DNA of 64,000 nt. Source: Flavihumibacter rivuli. GTDB taxonomy: Bacteria > Bacteroidota > Bacteroidia > Chitinophagales > Chitinophagaceae. The notes beneath the pieces are model-generated. The model was given only the letters and a program-made list of their open reading frames with translations, was not told the origin of the DNA and ran no database searches. Location of the stretch: positions 4,233,235 to 4,297,234 of the forward strand of contig NZ_CP092334.1 of NCBI RefSeq assembly GCF_018595685.2. Direction: 5' to 3'. Shown here piece by piece: positions 9,528 to 16,685 of this stretch (position 1 is the stretch's first letter; the number at the start of each line of letters is the position of its first letter). The position numbers were made by a program, and so were the translations under genes.

Positions 9528-10901
9528 ATGAACAACGAACAACCCATTATTGTAGGCCTGGATATTGGTACGACTAAGATCGCTGCCATCGCCGGCCGAA
9601 AAAATGAGTTTGGAAAGCTGGAGATACTTGGGTTTGGTCGGGCCAATAGCAATGGTGTGAAACATGGCCAGGTTTTGAATATCGACGAAACCATCAAGGC
9701 TATTGCCGCTGCCCTGGAAAACTGCTATGCTTCTAATCCTAACCTGGAGATCAGTGAAGTGTATGTAGGTATTGCGGGACACCATATCAAGAGTTTGCAG
9801 ACCAGGGGAGATATCGTACGCCAGAATACAGAGGAGGAGATCTCACAGCGGGAGATCGACCAGTTGATCGCTGATCAGTATAAGACCTATATTCCTGCAG
9901 GCGACCAGATCATTGATGTGATCCCACAGGAGTATACTGTAGATAATTTCCAGAATATCCCCAACCCCATCGGTTATGGCGGTGTGAAAGTGGGAGCCAA
10001 CTTCCATATCATCACCGGTGATAAGAATGCCATCCGCAACATCAACAGGGCGGTGGAAAAATCCGGGTTGCATACCAAGGATATGGTGTTGCAACCGCTG
10101 GCATCAGCCGCTGCCGTAATGGGTATGGAGGATATTGAAGCAGGAGTGGCGATCGTGGATATTGGTGGTGGTACCACTGACCTGGCTGTTTTTTATGAAG
10201 GCATCCTGAAGCATACAGCCGTTATTCCCTTTGGTGGGGAGAATATCACCAATGATATCAAGACCGGACTGGGAGTGCTGAAGACCCAGGCAGAGCAGAT
10301 GAAAGTACAGTTTGGGTCAGCATTGGCGAATGAAGCTAAGGCGAATGCATTCATTACGATTCCGGGAATGCGCGGATTGCCGCCCAAGGAGATCAGTGTA
10401 AAGAACCTGGCCAACATCATCCAGGCCAGGATGAGTGAGATCCTGGACTTTGTTAGTTATCACCTGAAGCAGGTAGGAATGGATAGCCGGGTACTGAACG
10501 GTGGCATCGTACTTACCGGTGGTGGTTCCCAGTTGAAGCACCTGATCCAGTTGACCGAGTATACCACAGGCCTGAATGCAAGGATCGGATATCCCAATGA
10601 GCACCTGGCAGCAGGTCATATTGATGAGTTGACCAAGCCCATGTATGCTACCTGTATCGGTTTGATCCTGAAAGGTTATGATGATTATGAGCGCAACAGG
10701 AAGCAGTTCGAGAGGGTGTTCAAGCCGGTGGAAGTGCCAAGGGAATTGCAAAAGCAGGCCGAAGTAATGCCTGAGCCGGTTGCCCAGGAACAAGCCCCTG
10801 TTGTACGGAAGCGTTCTGAACTTGGAATCAGCAAGTTCTGGGGTAAGTTCAAGGATAACCTGATCGATTTGTTCAAGGAAGAAGAAGACCAGCAGCTTTA
10901 A
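9528..10901 (+). CDS. ftsA: Cell division protein FtsA
   Basis: This actin-like ATPase tethers FtsZ to the membrane. The phosphate-1 motif GLDIGTTK is at residues 10-17, and a phosphate-2 type DIGGGTTDLAVF block occurs mid-protein. The 1C-domain region specific to FtsA lies between them. The C terminus (about the last 25 residues, beginning GISKFWGKF) alternates hydrophobic and charged residues, as expected for the membrane-targeting amphipathic helix. Length is 457 residues. A 121-bp gap with two hairpins separates it from ftsZ. Confidence 0.95.
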   Translation: MNNEQPIIVGLDIGTTKIAAIAGRKNEFGKLEILGFGRANSNGVKHGQVLNIDETIKAIAAALENCYASNPNLEISEVYVGIAGHHIKSLQTRGDIVRQNTEEEISQREIDQLIADQYKTYIPAGDQIIDVIPQEYTVDNFQNIPNPIGYGGVKVGANFHIITGDKNAIRNINRAVEKSGLHTKDMVLQPLASAAAVMGMEDIEAGVAIVDIGGGTTDLAVFYEGILKHTAVIPFGGENITNDIKTGLGVLKTQAEQMKVQFGSALANEAKANAFITIPGMRGLPPKEISVKNLANIIQARMSEILDFVSYHLKQVGMDSRVLNGGIVLTGGGSQLKHLIQLTEYTTGLNARIGYPNEHLAAGHIDELTKPMYATCIGLILKGYDDYERNRKQFERVFKPVEVPRELQKQAEVMPEPVAQEQAPVVRKRSELGISKFWGKFKDNLIDLFKEEEDQQL

Positions 10902-10937
10902 TAGGCCTTCTCCCAAAAAATAAGTTCTTAATAACCT

Positions 10938-11007
10938 CCCGGTGTTTGGGCCAAAACAGACCCGGGTTCATTAACCCATTATTCTAAAATTGGCAGGTTA
11001 GCCTGCC
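10938..11007 (+). promoter_or_regulatory. Two hairpins in the ftsA-ftsZ spacer
   Basis: The 121-bp spacer holds two inverted repeats. The first, 10938-10966, pairs CCCGGTGTTT with AAAC-AG-ACCCGGG, with a small bulge. The second, 10992-11007, is a perfect GGCAGG-TTAG-CCTGCC hairpin ending 15 bp before the ftsZ ATG. Neither is followed by a clear T-run, so they do not look like strong terminators. A role in setting the FtsA:FtsZ ratio, through RNA stability or processing, is inference only. Confidence 0.4.
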
Positions 11008-11022
11008 GAAAAAATTTGTGTT

Positions 11023-12900
11023 ATGATCCACTTTGATTTACCGAAGGAAAAATCATCCATCATTAAGGTGATTGGTGTGGGCGGCGGTGGCAGCAATGCT
11101 GTAAACCACATGTACAGTCAAAGTATTGACGGGGTGAATTTTATTATTTGTAATACCGACGCACAGGCTATTGCATTGAGCCATGTGCCTAATAAGATAC
11201 AGCTTGGCCCCCATCTTACCCAGGGGCTGGGGGCTGGTGCCAATCCGGAGATTGGCAAACAGGCTACTGAAGAAAGCCTGGAAGAGATCAAGCGCATACT
11301 GGAAGTGAATACCAAGATGGCATTTATTACGGCGGGTATGGGTGGCGGAACCGGTACAGGTGGCGCCCCTATCATTGCAAGGATATGTAAGGATCTTGGT
11401 ATCCTGACAGTTGGTATCGTTACTACACCTTTCTCCTATGAAGGAAGGAAGCGCCAGTTGCAGGCTGAAGAAGGGATATCAACCCTGAAGCAGCATGTGG
11501 ATACCCTTTTGGTGATCAGCAATGATAAACTCCGTCACCAGTATGGTAACCTTAAAATGAAGGAGGCATTTGCGAAAGCTGATAACGTATTGGCTACTGC
11601 AGCCAAATGTATTACCGATGTGATCAGCAGCACCGGCCAGATCAACGTTGACTTTGCCGACGTATGTACCGTAATGCGCAATGGTGGTGTTGCCATCCTT
11701 GGTAATGCCGCTGCTGCAGGTGAACATCGCGCACAGAAAGCCATTGAAGAAGCGCTGAATTCACCGTTACTGAATGATAACGATATCCGTGGGGCAAGGT
11801 GGATCCTGATCAATATCAACTCTGCTGAAGGGGAGCATGAATTTACCATGGACGAGGTAGATATCATCCAGAATTACCTGTTAAGCCAGGCTGGCGAAGA
11901 CACCGATGTTATACTTGGTTTGGGCTACGATAATAGCCTTGGCAACCAGATCGGTATCACTTTGATCGCTACAGGTTTTGAGTATAAGGATCCGTTTGCA
12001 AAAAAGGCAGAAGTGAAGCCTGAGGTGAAGAAGGAAGAGAAGATTGTGATGACCCTTGGTGCCAGGAATGAAGAGGCGAAAGTCTATGACCAAACGGTTT
12101 TACCCTTTCTCGTGGAAGAAAAGAAGCCGGCTGCACCGGTGGCTCCAGTGGTGGATAACCCGCTTCCTGAAGCGCTTCAGCCAAAATTGGTAGAGCCTGA
12201 ATCTACCCTTAATGTACAGCCGATAGTGATGTTTACGGATGATGAACCATCAACTACTAATGTTGATAACTTATATATCCAACATGAAGTAAAGCCGGTA
12301 GCTTCGCAACCGGTGATCAACCAGGTTGAGCCCGAAAGGATCGAACTGAAACTAACTGAAAATAATTCTCCGGTGTCTGCAGCATCAGGAGGATACTTGG
12401 CCAAGCCTTCCAATATTTATGCAGAACCTCAGAGTCGGTCAGAGGTAAAAACTTACACCGAACAAACGTCTCCTGTGAACGAACCCATCAGTCAGCAATT
12501 GCCGGCAATGCCACAGAAAGAGGAAGAACCTTCTTTCGATATGCAATTGGTGATCAAAGATGAAACTCCAGCGGCGGATCAGCCTGGGGCACCACAAACT
12601 CAACCTTCTTTTACCTCTCCTGCTGAGGAGCCGGCGATGCTGGACGAAGCGGAGGAACAAAAACGAAAGGCTGCTGAGCGGATACAGAAATTACGTAATC
12701 TGTCATTCAACATCAATGCAGCCGATCCAAACAACGAGTTTGAAACTGTGCCGGCATATATCCGCCGCAATCTTGAACTTTATAACACTGTATCACCTGC
12801 TGAGAACTTCTACAGCAACTATGAGGTGAGGACAGATGATAACAATAATACCCAGATCAGTACCATCAATACTTTCCTTGATGGTAAGAAGCCTGACTAA
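11023..12900 (+). CDS. ftsZ: Cell division GTPase FtsZ
   Basis: This tubulin homologue forms the Z-ring scaffold. The nucleotide-binding region begins with GVGGGGSNAVNHM at residues 18-30, and the tubulin signature GGGTGTGG lies at 107-114. The globular part ends near residue 320. A linker of about 250 residues, rich in Pro, Glu and Val, follows and leads to a C-terminal-peptide core VPAYIRR at 576-582. That core is unusual in being followed by 43 more residues, rich in Asn, Asp and Thr. Total length is 625 residues against 383 in E. coli; long FtsZ proteins are common in Bacteroidota. A strong terminator follows. Confidence 0.97.
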   Translation: MIHFDLPKEKSSIIKVIGVGGGGSNAVNHMYSQSIDGVNFIICNTDAQAIALSHVPNKIQLGPHLTQGLGAGANPEIGKQATEESLEEIKRILEVNTKMAFITAGMGGGTGTGGAPIIARICKDLGILTVGIVTTPFSYEGRKRQLQAEEGISTLKQHVDTLLVISNDKLRHQYGNLKMKEAFAKADNVLATAAKCITDVISSTGQINVDFADVCTVMRNGGVAILGNAAAAGEHRAQKAIEEALNSPLLNDNDIRGARWILININSAEGEHEFTMDEVDIIQNYLLSQAGEDTDVILGLGYDNSLGNQIGITLIATGFEYKDPFAKKAEVKPEVKKEEKIVMTLGARNEEAKVYDQTVLPFLVEEKKPAAPVAPVVDNPLPEALQPKLVEPESTLNVQPIVMFTDDEPSTTNVDNLYIQHEVKPVASQPVINQVEPERIELKLTENNSPVSAASGGYLAKPSNIYAEPQSRSEVKTYTEQTSPVNEPISQQLPAMPQKEEEPSFDMQLVIKDETPAADQPGAPQTQPSFTSPAEEPAMLDEAEEQKRKAAERIQKLRNLSFNINAADPNNEFETVPAYIRRNLELYNTVSPAENFYSNYEVRTDDNNNTQISTINTFLDGKKPD

Positions 12901-13311
12901 AGCCTTTATGCCCGTCTTTTGAAAACGAGTTTGTTTTTAGTTGTTTATCCTCCTCAGGATAGTCGGCCCCCTGCTTTCGCAGGGGGCTTTTGATTAGGGG
13001 TATCCATAAGAATTGATCTTAGGCAATTTATCCTAAGGCTACTATCAGGTAAGGTCAGTTATAGCTGTACTTGCCTCTTTCTGAATGGCACCCCGCAATG
13101 ATCTTTTAAAGATGATGGCTTGTTCCAGGGTGAGATAGGTCAAAATTGGATTCGCTTTTCCTGTTGATTGTATGAGGGAAGTCATTTATCAATCTGGCCA
13201 GCATGTCCGGTGAACAATTTTTCCTGTGGGAAGTTGTAGTGATGATTGTTGGGGTTCCGGGGTAAAAACTTCTATATTGCCAGCTGAAAAATTCCCAACC
13301 ATACTAGAACT
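12901..13311. other. 411-bp intergenic region between ftsZ and the SDR gene
   Basis: Beyond the ftsZ terminator this stretch holds no recognisable RNA gene or repeat. The only coding signal is a 46-codon open frame on the minus strand, 13045-13185. It has an ATG start and a TGA stop with a second stop beside it. No Shine-Dalgarno sequence or phylum-type promoter was seen in front of it, so it is not called as a gene. Confidence 0.5.
12966..12991 (+). terminator. Rho-independent terminator after ftsZ
   Basis: A perfect 9-bp GC-rich stem, GCCCCCTGC with GCAGGGGGC, encloses a TTTC loop and is followed directly by TTTT. It lies 65 bp after the ftsZ stop and closes the division cluster. Confidence 0.85.
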
Positions 13312-14241
13312 ATGGCTACAGTAAGTATTACAGGAGGAACAGGCTTGATTGGTAAAGCCCTGGTGAATTTACTGGTAAAACAAGGGTATAAGGTAATTGT
13401 CCTTACCAGGAACAAACAGGGCCAGCAGGATACCGACCAGGTTCGTTATATGCACTGGGATCCAGCGGTTGGTACAATTGCGCCGGAAGCTATCTCCGGG
13501 GCGGATCATATCATCAATCTTGCTGGGGCAGGTGTGGCAGATAAACGCTGGACAAAGGCACGCAAGCAGGAGATACTGCTCAGTAGGGTGAATGCTGGCA
13601 ATACCATTGTTAAGGCCTTAAAAGAAATACCCAACCAGGTAAAGACTGTTGTGAATGCCTCAGCCATTGGATGGTATGGACCAGATCCCACAGTTCCTAA
13701 CCCTCATCCCTTTGTTGAGTCTGCACCTGCCAATACCGATTACCTTGGTGATACCTGCAGGCAATGGGAGCAATCCATTGAGCCGGTCAGGGAACTGGGA
13801 AAGCGTTTGGTGATCCTTCGCACAGGGATTGTCTTGTCACCTGAAGGAGGTGCTTTTGCGGAATTTGTCAAACCAATCAGGTTCGGAATGGCTGCTATCC
13901 TGAGTTCCGGTAAACAAGTGATCAGTTGGATCCATATGGAAGATATGGTGAGGATGTATATGGAAGCCCTGCAGCAGGAAAACTGGAATGGTATTTACAA
14001 TGCGGTTGCTCCATATCCTGTAGATAACAAGACCTTGACATTGGCCATTGCAGAACATCTTAAGGGTAGGACCTTCATTCCCATGCATGTGCCGGCTTTT
14101 GTATTGAAAGCTGTCCTGGGTGAAATGAGTATTGAAGTCCTCAAGAGTACCACCGTTAGTGCCGACAAGATCAGGAAAGCCGGTTTTGATTTTGTTTATC
14201 CTACGGTCAATGCAGCTATTCCAGCGCTTCTCCCCAAATAA
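13312..14241 (+). CDS. NAD(P)-binding SDR epimerase, TIGR01777 (YfcH/SulA-like) family
   Basis: The 309-residue protein has the extended SDR layout. A Rossmann loop GGTGLIG lies at residues 8-14, followed by a basic RN pair after the second strand. A central ASAIGWYG segment sits where the family active site lies, and a C-terminal domain (about residues 250-300) resembles DUF1731. Proteins of this group are annotated as nucleoside-diphosphate-sugar epimerases, but their substrate is unknown. It is flanked by the ftsZ terminator region and a convergent minus-strand gene that starts 3 bp beyond its stop, so it is probably transcribed alone. Confidence 0.85.
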   Translation: MATVSITGGTGLIGKALVNLLVKQGYKVIVLTRNKQGQQDTDQVRYMHWDPAVGTIAPEAISGADHIINLAGAGVADKRWTKARKQEILLSRVNAGNTIVKALKEIPNQVKTVVNASAIGWYGPDPTVPNPHPFVESAPANTDYLGDTCRQWEQSIEPVRELGKRLVILRTGIVLSPEGGAFAEFVKPIRFGMAAILSSGKQVISWIHMEDMVRMYMEALQQENWNGIYNAVAPYPVDNKTLTLAIAEHLKGRTFIPMHVPAFVLKAVLGEMSIEVLKSTTVSADKIRKAGFDFVYPTVNAAIPALLPK

Positions 14242-14244
14242 ATA

Positions 14245-14778
14245 TTATTGCTGTCCTGAGGCAGCGGGTGTGAATTTAGGGGGCTTCATTAGAGGTATTT
14301 TAAGGCCCTCGCCCAAGACTGGCATGCTTTCTTTCAACTCTTTTGATTGATACAACAGCGCGTCCAGAAAGTGCCAATTGTTGCCTTTATCATCAGAAAT
14401 GGCGATTAGTGAGGTTTCCAGTTCAATTGTGCCCATTGGACTGGAAAGGGTGATGGTTTGGGGAAGGATGCATTGAAGCTGTTGATTATACAGGTGGATT
14501 TTTTCCGGGTTGCCGATCAGTATCTTTTTTATTTCAGCACCTAACTGCCGCGCCAACTGGTTAGTACTATCCATTCTTTGCATCAGTGTTTGTTCTCCGC
14601 CGGCAGCCTTGATCAGTTTGGGGTGCATGTATCTGGCAAAATTCTTATAGTCCTTGTTGAGTAATGCTTTTGCCATTTCCATCGCCTGGGCTTTGGCCCT
14701 TGATTCAGGCGGTGGTTGGGAGAATACCTGCAGGCTGATTGCCAACAGCAATACCAGAATTTGTAATTGTGTTCTCAC
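14245..14778 (-). CDS. Small exported protein of unknown function, last gene of an ABC transporter operon
   Basis: I do not recognise this 177-residue protein. The N terminus, VRTQLQILVLLLAISLQVFSQ, reads as a signal peptide cleaved after the SQ, so the product is likely periplasmic or surface-associated. The mature part is mixed alpha/beta with a KALLNKDYKNFARYMHP segment, resembling small NTF2-like or stress proteins in pattern only. The GTG start at 14778 overlaps the TGA stop of the upstream permease gene by four bases (GTGA), a strong sign of translational coupling. A start further upstream would lie inside the permease gene. Confidence 0.7.
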   Translation of the reverse strand: MRTQLQILVLLLAISLQVFSQPPPESRAKAQAMEMAKALLNKDYKNFARYMHPKLIKAAGGEQTLMQRMDSTNQLARQLGAEIKKILIGNPEKIHLYNQQLQCILPQTITLSSPMGTIELETSLIAISDDKGNNWHFLDALLYQSKELKESMPVLGEGLKIPLMKPPKFTPAASGQQ

Positions 14779-15596
14779 AGGTCCCTTTTTTGGTAAACAA
14801 AATAGCATACCGCCCAGGTGATAAGGATAACAAGGAAGGTCAGCCCGACATGGGTTGGGATAGCATCCAACATGGCCTGGTAGCCTTTTTCATCAAGCCT
14901 GCCCAGGAAAGCGGGCTGGGGGAGTAGCCTGTCAGAAACTTCCATGGGCAGGTATCTTCCTATATCATTTTTAAAGATCAGGTGTTTGAACATCCCCACT
15001 AATACATTTTCAACAATGAGCCCATAGAACAGGAATACCCCTAGTGCGATAAATGATTTTTTTACGAGTAATCCAACCATGAACGCAATGGACAATTGGG
15101 AGAAGGTTTGTAAGGCAAACAACCCGGTATAATGTATGAGTTTAAATGGATCGGCTTTAGGATCGGATGTTTGGGTGATGCCAATAATCATGGTTGTAGC
15201 AGCATAACAAGCGGTAACCAATAAGGATACTATTAAAACATCTATCCATTTGGCCATCAGGAAATCCTTTTTGTCCCAGCCATCAATGATGTTTTGCCGG
15301 TGTGTCCGGTAACTGTATTCATTGGTGATCAGCATGATCACGATAACAGCAGGGATGAATACGAACCAGGAGGAGAAAAAGGCAGTAGTACGCCATACTT
15401 CAGGAAAGTTGAATGGCTCACCCAGCAGCATTTTCGCCATCTGGGCCGTGTTGTTCTTATCAGTGGTGATCTTTTTGTACACATTGAAAAAAGCATAGTT
15501 CACTCCGGGGTAGGAGAGGGCGATCATGCCAATCATGATCCAGAAGGCCGGATAGTTGCGGATCTTTAACCATTCGGTTTTTATCAGTTGACGCAT
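14775..15596 (-). CDS. ABC transporter permease (ABC-2 type)
   Basis: This 273-residue membrane protein has about six hydrophobic segments and a long loop after the first, the layout of ABC-2 permeases. The N-terminal amphipathic stretch MRQLIKTEWLKIRNYPAFWI is typical. It lies 10 bp downstream of its ATPase gene and overlaps the following secreted-protein gene by four bases. The cargo cannot be read from sequence. I chose the ATG at 15596; an in-frame ATG at 15626 would overlap the ATPase gene by 20 bp and add ten polar residues. Confidence 0.85.
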   Translation of the reverse strand: MRQLIKTEWLKIRNYPAFWIMIGMIALSYPGVNYAFFNVYKKITTDKNNTAQMAKMLLGEPFNFPEVWRTTAFFSSWFVFIPAVIVIMLITNEYSYRTHRQNIIDGWDKKDFLMAKWIDVLIVSLLVTACYAATTMIIGITQTSDPKADPFKLIHYTGLFALQTFSQLSIAFMVGLLVKKSFIALGVFLFYGLIVENVLVGMFKHLIFKNDIGRYLPMEVSDRLLPQPAFLGRLDEKGYQAMLDAIPTHVGLTFLVILITWAVCYFVYQKRDL

Positions 15597-15606
15597 ATGG
15601 GACTCG

Positions 15607-16500
15607 TTAGTTGTTGGTGAGTTCAAAGAATCTTGCCTCTAGTTTTTTCTTCCTCGTGTGAAGTTGTTTGAGGACAATTCCTCTTTCGAAACAGAATTTG
15701 TTCAGGTTCTCGGCGGGGTCCTCGCCCTTATTGAAGTGTAAGGTGATCTGATGCTCTTGCCATTGTTGGTTTTTTACATCCGGGAAGGCACTGAGGATTT
15801 CGTTTAAGGCGGTCATGTTTTCTGCGCTTACTTCCACAATGGTTTCATCAGCCAGCACTTCATCAACAGTTCCTGTTGTGATCAATTCCCCGGCTTTCAG
15901 GATGGCCACATGGGAGCAAACTTTCTCTACCTCATCCAATAAATGGCTGGCCATGATAATGGTGTGTCCATGCTCGTGTAATTCCCTGATCAAATCCCGG
16001 ATTTCTGCAATGCCCACCGGATCCAGACCATTGGTGGGTTCGTCGAATACCAGGACTTCCGGGTTGCCGAGTAGGGTCCCGGCGATAGCCAGCCTTTGTT
16101 TCATGCCCAGGCTATAGGTGCTGAACCGGCTGTTTCTCCTTTCAAAGAGGTTGACTTTCTTAAGGACTCCCATGATCTGTTCCTCATTTCCCCTGCCACT
16201 AATACTTTGGGTGATTTTGAGATTATTGACAGCTGATAAGTAATGATAGAAATTGGGTGTTTCCAGCAAGGATCCAATACCACGCCTCTGCAATTTAGAT
16301 CCCGGCTGACCGAACCAGGAATAGGCTCCTCCGTCCGCATTCAGAACATCAAGAATGATACTCAACAGGGTGGTTTTTCCACTTCCATTGGGTCCAAGAA
16401 TGCCAAAAACACTTCCCCGTGGAACTTCGAAGGAAACCCCTTTCAGGGCTTGCACTTTTCCATAGGATTTAAATATTTGATTGAGCGTTAATACTGACAC
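15607..16500 (-). CDS. ABC transporter ATP-binding protein
   Basis: This 297-residue ATPase energises the adjacent ABC-2 permease. Walker A GPNGSGKTT lies at residues 36-44. The signature region is YSLGMKQRLAIA, Walker B ends in FDEPTNGLDP, and an H-loop ASHLL follows. A C-terminal domain of about 80 residues follows the nucleotide-binding domain. The start is a GTG at 16500, where the protein begins V-S-V-L-T-L-N. The reading frame stays open upstream to 16755, but that part crosses a palindromic repeat and a terminator, so it is not coding. It forms an operon with the permease and the small exported protein. Confidence 0.88.
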   Translation of the reverse strand: MSVLTLNQIFKSYGKVQALKGVSFEVPRGSVFGILGPNGSGKTTLLSIILDVLNADGGAYSWFGQPGSKLQRRGIGSLLETPNFYHYLSAVNNLKITQSISGRGNEEQIMGVLKKVNLFERRNSRFSTYSLGMKQRLAIAGTLLGNPEVLVFDEPTNGLDPVGIAEIRDLIRELHEHGHTIIMASHLLDEVEKVCSHVAILKAGELITTGTVDEVLADETIVEVSAENMTALNEILSAFPDVKNQQWQEHQITLHFNKGEDPAENLNKFCFERGIVLKQLHTRKKKLEARFFELTNN

Positions 16501-16558
16501 AGTTTTTTCTTTTAATATACCACGAGTAGCCCAACTTATCCCAATTATTCCATCAGCG

Positions 16559-16609
16559 GTCGGAGATGGGTCGGGCGATAGTCCGACCCGTCTCCGACCC
16601 GTCTCCGAC
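16559..16609. repeat. REP-like palindrome with an 11-bp direct repeat
   Basis: GTCGGAGATGGGTCGG (16559-16574) and CCGACCCGTCTCCGAC (16583-16598) form a 16-bp stem with one G-T type mismatch and the 8-base loop GCGATAGT. The right arm continues with a second copy of the 11-bp unit ACCCGTCTCCG. It lies between the ABC operon and the fadN-like terminator. The GC-rich palindromic, partly iterated structure resembles intergenic REP elements. Copy number elsewhere in the genome cannot be seen here. Confidence 0.6.
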
Positions 16610-16635
16610 TGTTTGTGTTTAAACATTGAATATTT

Positions 16636-16664
16636 AAGAAAAAAGCGCCGGCATAACCGGCGCT
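16636..16664 (-). terminator. Terminator of the fadN-like gene
   Basis: AGCGCCGG (16644-16651) pairs with CCGGCGCT (16657-16664) around the loop CATAA. The run of A on the plus strand before it gives TTTTTTCTT after the hairpin on the minus strand. It lies 22 bp beyond the stop of the fadN-like gene. Confidence 0.8.
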
Positions 16665-16685
16665 CATTATTGGCTTGTGTGTTGT

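Noticed and set aside
57..12900. Absence of murF and ddl as a deletion in the division cluster
   Set aside because: Bacteroidota normally keep these genes elsewhere in the genome, so the gap is ordinary.
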